Assembly (NCBI RefSeq): GCF_000445125.1
Contig: NZ_ATHL01000077.1
Location: 1 to 35,363 of the forward strand
Reading direction: 5' to 3'
Origin: Novosphingobium lindaniclasticum LE124
Lineage (GTDB): Bacteria > Pseudomonadota > Alphaproteobacteria > Sphingomonadales > Sphingomonadaceae
Length of the DNA stretch: 35,363 bases
Under the pieces are notes generated by a model that searched no databases, was not told where the DNA came from, and worked only from the letters and a program-made list of their open reading frames with translations. The position numbers and the translations under genes are program-made. Of the stretch, positions 7,658 through 16,820 are shown piece after piece. The stretch's first letter is position 1, and every line of letters starts with the position of its first letter.

Positions 7658-9943
7658 ATGCACTACACGTCGCGCTTTCTTCCATGCTCGGCTATGGCGA
7701 TGGTTTTCGCTGGCCTCACCACCAACGTATCCGCTCAGACTGCAACTACCGTCGCTGGAGGCACCAAGTCCGAAGCATCGCCGCCAACCGGTGGGGGCGA
7801 TATCGTCGTCACGGCCCAGCGCCGTAACCAGAGCATTCGCGACGTGCCGGTGACCATCGCGGCCTTCGCTGCGGAAGATTTGCGCGACCGCCAGATAACG
7901 AACGCTATCGATGTCGCGAAAATTACGCCCGGTGTGACGGCTGCATCGAACACCGGCGGCCAGGCGGCCGCATTTTCCATCCGTGGCGTCACCCTCAGCG
8001 ACTTCAACGATGGCAGTGAAGCGCCCGTCGCCGTCTATGTCGACGATGGCTATATCCCGACGGTCCAGGCTCAGAGCTTTGCCATGTTCGACATAGATCA
8101 TGTCGAGGTACTAAAGGGCCCCCAAGGCACCCTCTTCGGGCGCAATTCGACGGGCGGCCTGGTCAACTTCGTCATCGCCAAGCCAACCGAAACGATGGAA
8201 GGCTTCGTAAATGCCACTTACGGCAGCTACAATCAGGCGAAGGTCGAAGGTGCGATAAGTGGCCCGATCGCTGAAAACGTGCAGGCGCGCGCGTCTGTGA
8301 TCTACAACCGTGAAGACGGGTGGCTGAAGAACGATTTTCCCGGAGCGCCTGATCTGGGCGGGTTCGACACTTTTGCTACGCGCCTGCAACTGCAGTCGCA
8401 GTTGAGCGACCGCCTCACTGCCCGTGTCAGCGGCCTGTATTTCAAGCAGGACATGTCGATGGCACCTTACAATTCCATCGGTACGGCGCCTATCCGCGAT
8501 TCCTCCAACCGTGTCGTCGGCGGTTACTACACAGGTGGACCCAACTCGTTTGGATATACACCGCCACCGACCAGCGCCTACCGGACCAGCACCGACTTCT
8601 ACTGCTCGCGCTGCACTGGCATGAAGATTTACGACGGTGCCCTGCATCTTACCTACGATCTGGGTGAGACGCAGATCTACTCGGTCACCGATTACATCCA
8701 CATCGCAAAGCGCCTGAAGCTGGATGCCGAAGTCTCTCCCATCAATTATCTGGGGGTTGCGCAGAACGGGCAGACAGGTTCCTTCACGCAGGAACTGCGC
8801 GCGACCGGCAAGATTGACAATCTGGTCTGGAATGCCGGAGCCTATTATCTCAATATTCTGGTCGATACCCAAGGCGGTTATCTGGCCCGTGCAAACTCGA
8901 TCTACGCCCGCAACTATCCGGGCTATGAGGCGTCGGGCATCGATCTTGCAAACGTGGCACAGCTTCGCAAGCAATCTGCGTCGGTGTTCGCTCAGGTGGA
9001 GTACGAGTTTGTTCCGACGCTGACTTTCGTGGCGGGCGGCCGGTTTATCCACGAAAGGGCAAAGTTCGATTTTGTGTCGAGCGCCTTTCGTAATGACGAC
9101 AATGACAATCTCGACACGCAGAACTATCTGTTCACCGTCCAGCCTTCCTACAGCAATCGTATTTCCAACAACTTCTGGACCGGCAAAGCGGGCCTGAACT
9201 GGAAGCCATCTGACGATCTTCTCGTGTATGCGAGCGTGAACCGGGGCGTGCGCGGTCGCGGCTTCAACAACAAGCTTCCGGCCGGCCCCGCCCTCACACC
9301 CGCGCAGATCCTCTACAAGCCGGAGACGCTTGTTTCCTATGAGGGTGGCTTCAAGTTCTCGCTGGATCGCCTCCTGACGGTCGATGCGGCCGTCTATCAC
9401 TACGACTACAAGAACTATCAGGCGTTTCTGTTCGTGACCGCCGGCGGCTATATCCAGAATGCGGACGCGACCACCAACGGTGGCGAAGTGGCTGTCACCT
9501 TGCGGCCCGTGCAGAACCTGGAGCTGTCTGTCGGCGGATCGTACAACCATAGCACGGTACATGACCTGCCCATCGCACCGGGAATTACCCGGGATGTGAC
9601 GCCGACTTTCGCACCGCGCCGACAACTCACGGCTAGCGCTTCCTACAAGGTTCCGGACGTGATGGGTGGCGAGCTGGCTTTTGGAGGTAACGTCACGTCC
9701 AGCAGCAGCTTCTTCACCAATGCCCGCAATTTCGACAGCCAGAAGCTGAATGGCTACACGCTTGTCGATGGCCGCATCACCTGGCGCGGCGACAGCGGCT
9801 TCTCACTCACCGCCGCTATCAACAACCTGTTCGATAAGCGGTACGCCATCACTGAGGCCGATCTGTCGACCTTGTGCGGCTGTACGGAGATTGCCTATGG
9901 GCGCCCCCGCACTTGGTCGCTGACTGCGGGCTATCGTTTCTGA
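7658..9943 (+). CDS. TonB-dependent outer-membrane receptor
   Basis: Outer-membrane beta-barrel transporter of 761 residues. The ATG at 7658 follows AAGGGGAG and opens a signal peptide (MHYTSRFLPCSAMAMVFAGL..., Ala-Gln cut near residue 27). A plug domain follows, starting near DIVVTAQRRNQSIRDVPVTI, then VYVDDGYIP and VEVLKGPQGTLFGRNSTGG. The barrel ends in a terminal Phe (TAGYRF), as outer-membrane proteins usually do. The open frame extends 41 codons upstream without a signal sequence there, so I rejected that start. In sphingomonads such receptors often take up aromatic or polyaromatic substrates; here the ligand is unknown. It lies between the cat operon and a TetR gene. Confidence 0.92.
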   Translation: MHYTSRFLPCSAMAMVFAGLTTNVSAQTATTVAGGTKSEASPPTGGGDIVVTAQRRNQSIRDVPVTIAAFAAEDLRDRQITNAIDVAKITPGVTAASNTGGQAAAFSIRGVTLSDFNDGSEAPVAVYVDDGYIPTVQAQSFAMFDIDHVEVLKGPQGTLFGRNSTGGLVNFVIAKPTETMEGFVNATYGSYNQAKVEGAISGPIAENVQARASVIYNREDGWLKNDFPGAPDLGGFDTFATRLQLQSQLSDRLTARVSGLYFKQDMSMAPYNSIGTAPIRDSSNRVVGGYYTGGPNSFGYTPPPTSAYRTSTDFYCSRCTGMKIYDGALHLTYDLGETQIYSVTDYIHIAKRLKLDAEVSPINYLGVAQNGQTGSFTQELRATGKIDNLVWNAGAYYLNILVDTQGGYLARANSIYARNYPGYEASGIDLANVAQLRKQSASVFAQVEYEFVPTLTFVAGGRFIHERAKFDFVSSAFRNDDNDNLDTQNYLFTVQPSYSNRISNNFWTGKAGLNWKPSDDLLVYASVNRGVRGRGFNNKLPAGPALTPAQILYKPETLVSYEGGFKFSLDRLLTVDAAVYHYDYKNYQAFLFVTAGGYIQNADATTNGGEVAVTLRPVQNLELSVGGSYNHSTVHDLPIAPGITRDVTPTFAPRRQLTASASYKVPDVMGGELAFGGNVTSSSSFFTNARNFDSQKLNGYTLVDGRITWRGDSGFSLTAAINNLFDKRYAITEADLSTLCGCTEIAYGRPRTWSLTAGYRF

Positions 9944-9957
9944 TAACTTTTGAAGGC

Positions 9958-9986
9958 GGTGGCCCGGTAAGTTTGCCGGAGCCACC
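9958..9986 (+). terminator. Possible terminator after TonB receptor
   Basis: A GC-rich hairpin follows the receptor stop: GGTGGCCCGG (9958-9967) pairs with CCGG-A-GCCACC (9976-9986) with one bulged A and an 8-base loop. No T-run follows, so termination is uncertain. Confidence 0.35.
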
Positions 9987-10033
9987 ACCCCTCGCAAGAG
10001 AACCTTCTCGGTAAGACAGTGGCAAGGATCTAC

Positions 10034-10054
10034 GATCCGATAGCTTGCCGGATC
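10034..10054. promoter_or_regulatory. Inverted repeat upstream of TetR gene
   Basis: GATCCG and CGGATC flank nine bases in front of the TetR gene, which starts 67 bases later. TetR proteins usually bind such dyads near their own gene, so this is a candidate autoregulatory operator; nothing else supports it. Confidence 0.3.
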
Positions 10055-10121
10055 ACCAACTGGGCGGTAGGCCATTTCTGATAGCCGTTCGGCATTCGGT
10101 AATGAAACTTGAGGGGAAGTC

Positions 10122-10697
10122 ATGGCGCAGGTCAAGAAAGAGGACATGCGAAATGCCATCATGATGGCGGCGTTCGACCTCTTTTCCGAGCGTGGATACT
10201 CGTCTACCACCGTTGCTGCGATCGCCAAGGCGTCCAGCATGACGGTAGCCAACCTCTATGTCTATTTCCCGTCGAAGATCCTGCTGCTCTATGCCGTTTA
10301 CAAGCCGTGGCTCACCAGCAAGCTCGAGGAGATCGAGACGGCAACCATGCGCTACAGATCACCGGAGACACGCCTCCGGCGTCTGATCCTGGGCCTTTGG
10401 CGGGATATCCCCTCCACTGACCATGGCATGGCGAACGCTCTGGTCGAAGCATTGGCCACCACGCCGCCCGACGACAAGAAACCGAACGACCTCCTGCTGA
10501 GAGTCGAAGAATTCCTGACCGAACTGCTCATCCGCATTCTTCCGGAAGAGCGCCATCATCTTGTCGCCGACGGTCTGATGTCCCACCTCATGTGGATGGC
10601 CTTCGACGGCTTTGCAATCAACCGCCGCCTGGGCGACGTTCGTGACATGGATACCCTGACCGATCACTGGATCGCCTTGCTTCTGGGCGACAAGTAA
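10122..10697 (+). CDS. TetR-family transcriptional regulator
   Basis: Repressor-type protein of 191 residues. The N-terminal helix-turn-helix covers about residues 8-54 (AFDLFSERGYSSTTVAAIAK, then MTVANLYVYFPSK); the helical C-terminal ligand-binding domain is not recognisable. The ATG follows GAGGGGAAG. It lies downstream of a TonB receptor on the same strand and converges with the large minus-strand operon, leaving only 5 bases between the stops. It may control the receptor, the 14-gene operon, or both; the ligand is unknown. Confidence 0.88.
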   Translation: MAQVKKEDMRNAIMMAAFDLFSERGYSSTTVAAIAKASSMTVANLYVYFPSKILLLYAVYKPWLTSKLEEIETATMRYRSPETRLRRLILGLWRDIPSTDHGMANALVEALATTPPDDKKPNDLLLRVEEFLTELLIRILPEERHHLVADGLMSHLMWMAFDGFAINRRLGDVRDMDTLTDHWIALLLGDK

Positions 10698-10702
10698 CCG
10701 CT

Positions 10703-12532
10703 TCAGGGCACCTCCTGCATCGGCACTGCCAGGCTGCTAAGGCCCGGCCCCATCGCCAGCGCCACGTGGGCAATCCGGTTGTCGGCAGCCGTCTCGTCAG
10801 CCACCGCCCCGCCGGAATTTCGGTTGCGCTGCTGATGAATGCTCAGCCCCAAGGGTGAGACGACCAGCCGAAGCCGTGCTCCCACGGGCAATCGGCGCGA
10901 CACGAAGTCGAACCGGGAGAAATCATACTGGAGACGCTTCCCCGACGGTACCAGCTCCTCTTTCTCGAGGCTGCGCCGATAGCGCGCGCGAATCTGATCC
11001 TGGGTCAGAAAGACCTGTGTGCCATCGGGCATCACGGCATAGAGAGCTACCCGTACGTCAGTATCGGGCACGTCCATGGTGAGAAACAAACGTGCCGAAG
11101 GGATACCCACGATATCCGCAGCGTGCGTCAGCGGCGCCATGTCGTAGACCAGTCCTTCACCATCGAGGCGAGACACGGCGGTCGCATCGGTAAGCCATTT
11201 CGGGCTGACCAGGTCAAACCCTTCCACGCCCTCATTGCGCCCTGGCACGGAGGGATCATACGTATAGCGGTCGGGGGCCTGGCGCACCGCTGAGGGAGCA
11301 AGGCTGCCTGCACGTGCCATCGCGCCAGCATCGGTGTCGGGAGAACTGAGCATCAACGTATGCACCGGTGCAGCCGCCGCGGCGATGCTCGGTGCAGAGA
11401 CCCATTTATCTGCGCCCGCCAGGAAATAGACGAAGTGGTCTGTCAGGAATGCCGGTTTGGCTCCGCGCCCCAGGACCCAGTCAAACCATTGGCGATGCAG
11501 TTCGAGCATGTCGACGACGCTCGCGGCGCCCATGTCGACACCGCCCGTGACTCGCTGCGGATTACGAGTACCCGGATGGTCCCATGGTCCCAGCACCAGG
11601 TACTGCCCTTCGAGAACTTCCGGAGCGACCACCGACGCCCGCGCTGCGAGATAGGCCCGCAGGCCCGTCTGCGAGGGATCATAGCTGCCGGTGATGCCCA
11701 ATACAGGGATAGTGATGCGCCCAAGCTGTTGTTTGTCCAGCATTCCCGCATCGGTAGTCTGCGTGCGCCAATAGGCATCCACAGTCGGATGCTTGAGGTT
11801 CTCCTGCCATGTCGCGCTCGGCATGCCGACGAGGGAATCGAATTCGCGGTAGGAGACCTTTCCGCTGGCAAGTTCCGAAAGCGCACCAAGCCAGTATGCT
11901 CGATCGGTGTAGGCGGCGCGATTGGAGGTCGTACCGGCGGTGTAGGCCAGCCATTGCATCAGCTGCGGGAAAGGCACGTTCGCCCGCATGTCGCGGTCCA
12001 CCGTGTTCAGGCCCGCCGATGCTGGCGCAATCGCCTTCAGCGCCGACGGCGCCTCCGCCGCGAAGAACAACTGGTTGCGCCCGGCGTAGGAGCCACCCCA
12101 GCCAACCACGCGCCCGTCGCTGCCCGGCATTCGGGCCAGCCATTCGATGGCATCGTAGCCGTCCTCGCTCTCATGGTTGGTGGGCAGGAACGCGCCGCCC
12201 GACCCTCCGCGCCCCCGCGTATCGACGGCTGCATAGATATAGCCGTGCCGTGCGAACCACATTCCCACGGTATGGAGCGTGTCGATCGTGTAAGGCGTGA
12301 CCGTCAACACCACAGGCAACGGTCCTGTGGCATTTGCAGGTCGATAGATGTTCGCATTGAGGCGCACACCGTCGCGCACGGGAATCTTCACCGACCACTC
12401 CACGCTGACGTCACGTGGCCCCGGATCGGCCGTTGCGGTCTGCGCCTGCGACACCGGCTGCGCTGAGGCCAGACTCGTGACCAGGCAGCAGGCAAGCGCC
12501 GTCGCGGCCGCGAGTGTGTGCAGTCGCTTCAT
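10703..12532 (-). CDS. Exported CocE/NonD-family hydrolase
   Basis: Serine hydrolase of 609 residues in the CocE/NonD (X-Pro dipeptidyl-peptidase S15-like) family. It begins with a signal peptide (MKRLHTLAAATALACCLVTS, Ala-Gln cut near 24), so it should work in the periplasm. An alpha/beta hydrolase core carries the nucleophile Ser148 in GWGGSYAG, the likely Asp in TGSYDPS and the His in GPWDHPG. The C-terminal jelly-roll (about residues 430-609) is typical of the family. Members cut acyl esters or amides such as cocaine, glutaryl-7-ACA or alpha-amino esters. It is the last gene of the operon and its start overlaps the previous stop by one base. Substrate unknown. Confidence 0.88.
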   Translation of the reverse strand: MKRLHTLAAATALACCLVTSLASAQPVSQAQTATADPGPRDVSVEWSVKIPVRDGVRLNANIYRPANATGPLPVVLTVTPYTIDTLHTVGMWFARHGYIYAAVDTRGRGGSGGAFLPTNHESEDGYDAIEWLARMPGSDGRVVGWGGSYAGRNQLFFAAEAPSALKAIAPASAGLNTVDRDMRANVPFPQLMQWLAYTAGTTSNRAAYTDRAYWLGALSELASGKVSYREFDSLVGMPSATWQENLKHPTVDAYWRTQTTDAGMLDKQQLGRITIPVLGITGSYDPSQTGLRAYLAARASVVAPEVLEGQYLVLGPWDHPGTRNPQRVTGGVDMGAASVVDMLELHRQWFDWVLGRGAKPAFLTDHFVYFLAGADKWVSAPSIAAAAAPVHTLMLSSPDTDAGAMARAGSLAPSAVRQAPDRYTYDPSVPGRNEGVEGFDLVSPKWLTDATAVSRLDGEGLVYDMAPLTHAADIVGIPSARLFLTMDVPDTDVRVALYAVMPDGTQVFLTQDQIRARYRRSLEKEELVPSGKRLQYDFSRFDFVSRRLPVGARLRLVVSPLGLSIHQQRNRNSGGAVADETAADNRIAHVALAMGPGLSSLAVPMQEVP

Positions 12533-13248
12533 CAGCGTGGCGCCACGGGAACGAAGCGCGGACCGACGACGGTGTCGGTGGCCATCGGAAAGTGGATGTT
12601 CGTACCGCTGAAAGGCGGGAATTGCGCTCGGTCTGCCTTCATCTCCTCGCGCACGTCGGAATTGAGCGCCGCCTCAAGTGCCGCCGCGCTGTCGAACACG
12701 ATCTTGTTGCGCTGGAAATACTCCACGCGGGCCATGGGCAAGGTGCCGACCCAATCGACCCGCGTGAAGACCTCCACTTCGCGCACGCTGGGGAAGTATC
12801 CCATGATGCGTGCATGGTTGGCAAAGTAGTATCGCAGCCAATCATTCAGCACCTCGGGCTGCCCCGGATAATGTACAAGGTAGCTGCATGGCAGGCCCTG
12901 TTCGTACGCCGAAGTCGACGGCGTGGTGAAGGCCCGCGTCCACATCACCTGCTGCTCCCCGGCCGCAGCCTGAAGCGTCGGCAGATCAGCCGCGAAGAGC
13001 GAATGGAACCCGCCTCCTTCACCGATTGCCGCCTCGAGCAGATCCAGGCGCGTGAAGTAGACCTGAAGCGTGAGCAACGGAGACGGGCCATCGTCGAAGT
13101 AGCGGTCACGCGCGATCTCGGGCGTGAAAATGTGAGCGCGGCTGACGTTGGGCACCGAGCGGACGATCTCGGTAACCCTGTCGTATTCAGCAGCACTGAG
13201 CCGCGCAGCAGGATCGGGGTGGGTGAAGGTGAGGAAGAGGGAAAACAT
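12532..13248 (-). CDS. EthD-like dimeric alpha-beta barrel protein
   Basis: A 238-residue protein without a signal peptide, apparently with two ferredoxin-like (EthD/dimeric alpha-beta barrel) halves. The first starts MFSLFLTFTHPDPAARLSAA and the second near residue 120 (PCSYLVHYPGQPEVLNDWLR). Such proteins are small accessory or isomerase-type enzymes in catabolic clusters. The assignment rests on general pattern only, and no catalytic residues can be named. It begins 7 bases after the M20 peptidase stop and overlaps the CocE/NonD gene by one base. Confidence 0.6.
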   Translation of the reverse strand: MFSLFLTFTHPDPAARLSAAEYDRVTEIVRSVPNVSRAHIFTPEIARDRYFDDGPSPLLTLQVYFTRLDLLEAAIGEGGGFHSLFAADLPTLQAAAGEQQVMWTRAFTTPSTSAYEQGLPCSYLVHYPGQPEVLNDWLRYYFANHARIMGYFPSVREVEVFTRVDWVGTLPMARVEYFQRNKIVFDSAAALEAALNSDVREEMKADRAQFPPFSGTNIHFPMATDTVVGPRFVPVAPR

Positions 13249-13255
13249 GATCGTC

Positions 13256-14524
13256 CTACTGATTGGCGGTCAGGAGCAGCGTGGCAAGGGTATTGCCCAT
13301 GACGCGAAGATTGGTGGGCCGATCGAGCACGATCGCTTCGGTCGGTGAATGGGGAGCGACGTACTCCATTCCGGAATCCAGGGTGAGACCGGGCAAACCC
13401 ATGTCCTGAGGAATGGCTGAATCCGACGATCCACTACGCATGGATGGCTCCATGCCGCCGGAGCGAATGGCCGATACCGCATTACGCAAGAGCATGGTGT
13501 CATCGGGGATATGGGTGACGGGGCGCTCTATCGGCAGCACCGTTTCGATCTTGGCTGCGACGGTTCCCTTAGCGCCGCCCCGAGCCGCGTTTTCCGCGGT
13601 GGTCCCGTCAGCCACGGCCTTGCGAAAAAACATGTCGAGGCGATCCAGATCAGCGGCATTCGTAGAGCGCATGTCGACTGACATAGAGACGCTCGCAGGG
13701 ATCGTGTTGATCGATGTGCCCCCGCTAACTAGGCCAACGTTCCAGACGGTGGTCCGGTCCAGCGGGCGATAGCGGTCGAAGCGCACGATCGTCTCGGCCA
13801 TGGCCGTCGCCGGGTTCACCGTGCCGAAAGCAAACATGGAGTGGCCTCCCGGCCCCTTGTACGTGACGGTGTAGCGCCGCACGCCGATACCGACATTGGT
13901 GATCCCGCCCGTATTGCCCGGCTCCAGACCGATGAATGCGCTGATGCGTGAGTGATAGGGGCTGCGCTGCAGCAGATAACGCACCCCACGGAACGCGCCG
14001 CGTTCTTCCTCTCCGACGTTGGCAACGAACAGCAGATCCTGCTTTGTTTTCACCGCTCCGGCATCCAGCGCCCGAACGAACGCCAGAAGTACGGCCACGC
14101 TTACGCTGTTGTCGCTGATACCCGGCGCAAGCAGGCGATCGCCTTCGCGCCGCACCTTGATCGGCGTGCCTTCAGGAAAGACCGTATCGAGATGCGCACC
14201 GATCGCAACCATCGACTGATTTCCAGTACCGGGCCGGATGCCGACGGCGTTGCCTTCCTCGTCAATGTGAACATCGCGAAGTCCTGCCTCGCGCATCATC
14301 ACGGCCACGGCGCTGGCTCGCTCTGCTTCCTTGAACGGGGGTGCAGGGATTTCTGTGATGCGGATCGTTTCAGCCACGATACGATCATAATCGCGAGCTA
14401 GATGCGCCTGTGCGGCCTTGAATGCCGGATCGCGTCGTAAAGCCTCTGCGGTGACCGGCTGCGCGGAGGCTATCGGCGGGAGGGCCGCCAGCATCAGGGC
14501 GCCGGGCATGAAGTATCGGATCAT
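13256..14524 (-). CDS. Exported M20-family metallopeptidase
   Basis: Zinc-dependent peptidase or amidohydrolase of 422 residues with an N-terminal signal peptide (MIRYFMPGALMLAALPPIAS, cut near Ala-Gln at 21-22), so probably periplasmic. Metal ligands and catalytic residues are clear: His111 and Asp113 (GAHLDTVF), Asp138 (SDNS), Glu172/Glu173 (VGEEERG) and a C-terminal His (VAPHSPTEA). A lid domain lies in the middle. I prefer the ATG at 14524, seven bases after AAGAAGG; an ATG at 14530 overlapping the MFS stop is possible. M20 enzymes cut dipeptides and N-acyl amino acids, so an amide conjugate is a reasonable substrate class. Confidence 0.88.
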   Translation of the reverse strand: MIRYFMPGALMLAALPPIASAQPVTAEALRRDPAFKAAQAHLARDYDRIVAETIRITEIPAPPFKEAERASAVAVMMREAGLRDVHIDEEGNAVGIRPGTGNQSMVAIGAHLDTVFPEGTPIKVRREGDRLLAPGISDNSVSVAVLLAFVRALDAGAVKTKQDLLFVANVGEEERGAFRGVRYLLQRSPYHSRISAFIGLEPGNTGGITNVGIGVRRYTVTYKGPGGHSMFAFGTVNPATAMAETIVRFDRYRPLDRTTVWNVGLVSGGTSINTIPASVSMSVDMRSTNAADLDRLDMFFRKAVADGTTAENAARGGAKGTVAAKIETVLPIERPVTHIPDDTMLLRNAVSAIRSGGMEPSMRSGSSDSAIPQDMGLPGLTLDSGMEYVAPHSPTEAIVLDRPTNLRVMGNTLATLLLTANQ

Positions 14525-14526
14525 TG

Positions 14527-15810
14527 TCATGCCTTCTTGCGAGGAACGCACAGGATCGCTCCTGCAGACAGAAGTGCCATCAACGCGAACATGTAGAAGT
14601 TGGTGGCTACCGGCCAGCCCAGTTGCGCCAGCGTGGCTCCCATCATCGGACCCGCAATCGCACCTGAACGCGAGAAGCTGAGACACCAACCCACTGCCGT
14701 TGCACGCAGGTCTGAGGGGAAATAACTCGCGAGATAGGCCGTCACGAGCACGGCGGCCGACACGCTGCCTACACCGGCAGCGGCCACCACCACATAAGTC
14801 ACGCCGAGCGGCCAGTGGTGAGAGAGCATGAGAATGGCTCCCGCGCCCATGGTGAAGGCCGAGGCAATGGTCGGCCCCCTGCCCCAGCGATCCGCTGCCA
14901 GGCCAAGGACGACACCACCAACCGAAGAAGCCAGCGCAAACACACCGAGGAACAGGATGCTGGGGCCGAGATCATAGCCGGCACTGCGCATGATTTGCGG
15001 CAGCCAGGTGTTGAGACCGTAGACCACCACCATGCCGAGGAACGTCGTTGCCCAGAAACCAGCGGTCGCCTGTCGGTTTCCGTGTGCGAATATCCGCAGT
15101 GCATCCGACCAGGCAGGCTTTCGCCGGTCGGATGGCAGCATTCCATGCGCGAGTGCCACACCGAACTGGTCCGCCACCGCCCGAGCCCGGTCCTCTCTAC
15201 CCGCCCGCATGAGGTAATCCGGCGATTCCGGCAGGAGAAATGCCAGCACCGGCAACAGAATTAGCGGAAAGGCTCCCAGCATGACCACCGGTCGCCAGCC
15301 ATGCGCGGCGAGCAGGAAGAATCCGGCGAGGGCAGCAGCGAAGATGCCGATCGAGTATCCGGAATACATCATCGCATATTCGCGGCTTCGCCTTTCGGGC
15401 GGTGCGAATTCGGTCACGAGGGCCGAAGCGACCGGGATCATGCCCCCGACTCCTATGCCGCTGACGAGGCGGCAAAGCGCAAAGAGGAGCGGGGTGGGCG
15501 CGACGGCGGCAAGACCGGTCGCAGCGGAAAACAGGGCGATGCAGCCCAGGAAACAACGACGACGACCGACCTGATCGCTCAGGGTGCCCAGCAGGAAGCC
15601 GCCGATGAACATCCCGATTAGGGCGCTGCTGGCGAGCATGCCCGCTTCCACAGGGGAGAGTTTCCAGACCGGGTCAGCCATCAGACCGGGAAGAACAGCC
15701 CCGAAGACTCCAAGATCGTAGCCTTCGGCGAACAGGCCGATCCAACACAGCGCCGTCACTCGTGCAGGGCTGGCAGTACGCGGCGTGGAAGAAAGGGGTA
15801 TGCTACTCAA
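14527..15810 (-). CDS. MFS transporter, aromatic acid:H+ symporter type
   Basis: Inner-membrane transporter of 427 residues with about 12 hydrophobic segments. The first helix carries EGYDLGVFGAVLPGLM, like the D-G-x-D signature of AAHS carriers (PcaK, BenK, MhpT), and the loop after helix 2 reads GTLSDQVGRRR, the MFS motif A. RLVSGIGVGGMIPVASALVTE (partly quoted) matches the fourth-helix region. It most likely imports an aromatic or related organic acid by proton symport. It lies 23 bases after the asparaginase-like gene and overlaps the M20 peptidase region, which fits import of a periplasmic cleavage product. Confidence 0.87.
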   Translation of the reverse strand: MSSIPLSSTPRTASPARVTALCWIGLFAEGYDLGVFGAVLPGLMADPVWKLSPVEAGMLASSALIGMFIGGFLLGTLSDQVGRRRCFLGCIALFSAATGLAAVAPTPLLFALCRLVSGIGVGGMIPVASALVTEFAPPERRSREYAMMYSGYSIGIFAAALAGFFLLAAHGWRPVVMLGAFPLILLPVLAFLLPESPDYLMRAGREDRARAVADQFGVALAHGMLPSDRRKPAWSDALRIFAHGNRQATAGFWATTFLGMVVVYGLNTWLPQIMRSAGYDLGPSILFLGVFALASSVGGVVLGLAADRWGRGPTIASAFTMGAGAILMLSHHWPLGVTYVVVAAAGVGSVSAAVLVTAYLASYFPSDLRATAVGWCLSFSRSGAIAGPMMGATLAQLGWPVATNFYMFALMALLSAGAILCVPRKKA

Positions 15811-15833
15811 CGTCCTACCTTTCGAAACCGCTG

Positions 15834-16820
15834 TCAGATGGCCTGAAGAACTGCCGACAGGGTAGCTGCGTCTCCGCCGAGTGCCAGCACAAGCATGACA
15901 ACGATCCGCAGCTTCTGGGGTGAGAGGTCTCCTCCGGCGAGAACGCCCGCGCGATCGAGAAAGGCCTGAGATACGACGTTGCCACGCGCCCCTCGGGTCG
16001 CCTGTACCACGATCACCCCCTGCTCTGCGGCAGCAGCCAGCGCCGGGGCTTCACCGTTCGCGGGTCGTCCGGGCAGAAGACCCGCTGAGACGATGCCACG
16101 CGCACCTGCCGATACGAAGGCCTCGATGGCGGCACCATCGGCGCCGGCATAGGAATAGGCGATGTCCACCCGCGGCAACCCGGATGCTCCACCTGCGATG
16201 GCTTCTCCCAGGTCGACCGGAAGTTGCGTGCGAGGCACGGCGCGACGAAGCGAGATGGAACCATCCGCCTCGACCCGACCCAACGGTCCGAACTCACCGG
16301 CGACGAAGGCATCGAGCGCGCCCGAACTGTCCTTGGTCACATCCCGTGCGGCGAAAATCAGGTTGTCGATCACCACAAGGACGCCCAGCCCGCGGGCCTG
16401 AGGTGCTGCGGCGACGGCAAGCGCCGCCCGCAGGTTGGCCAATGCATCCGACCCTGCCGTGTTGGCGGGGCGCTGTGCGCCCGTCAATACCACGGGCATA
16501 TCGCCGCCATGGACCAGCGAGAGGAAGAACGCCGTTTCCTCCAGCGTCGCCGTACCATGCGTGATTACACAACCGTCGGCTTCGATACCCTGGACCAGGC
16601 GGGCAAGGTCGAGCCAGTCAGCCGGCGTTATGCCGGTGCTGCCCAGCGCCCGGAAGTCGACCGGAGCCAGAGCGACGTCCAGGCCTGCGGTGGCTCCTTC
16701 AAGCAGATCGGCAATCGGACGAACGATGCCGCTCTCGCCATACTCGACCCAATCGAAGGGATGGCGCGCTTCCATTGCGAAAGTGCCGCCGGTGCCGACA
16801 ATGGCGATCCGGGCCGTCAC
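15834..16820 (-). CDS. Asparaginase-like protein, conserved Asp replaced
   Basis: Type I/II L-asparaginase fold, 328 residues, no signal peptide. It keeps the nucleophile Thr13 (GTGGTFAM), a Ser equivalent to S58 of the E. coli enzyme (Ser61), Thr90 and Lys163 (RDVTKDSS). The invariant THGTDT motif reads THGTAT, so the Asp that helps Thr and binds the substrate amino group is Ala91. It probably does not hydrolyse asparagine; a related amide or lactam lacking that amino group is possible, as is a non-catalytic role. The GTG start overlaps the ferredoxin stop by four bases. The open frame runs on upstream into the ferredoxin gene, but that part is unrelated sequence. Confidence 0.85.
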   Translation of the reverse strand: MTARIAIVGTGGTFAMEARHPFDWVEYGESGIVRPIADLLEGATAGLDVALAPVDFRALGSTGITPADWLDLARLVQGIEADGCVITHGTATLEETAFFLSLVHGGDMPVVLTGAQRPANTAGSDALANLRAALAVAAAPQARGLGVLVVIDNLIFAARDVTKDSSGALDAFVAGEFGPLGRVEADGSISLRRAVPRTQLPVDLGEAIAGGASGLPRVDIAYSYAGADGAAIEAFVSAGARGIVSAGLLPGRPANGEAPALAAAAEQGVIVVQATRGARGNVVSQAFLDRAGVLAGGDLSPQKLRIVVMLVLALGGDAATLSAVLQAI

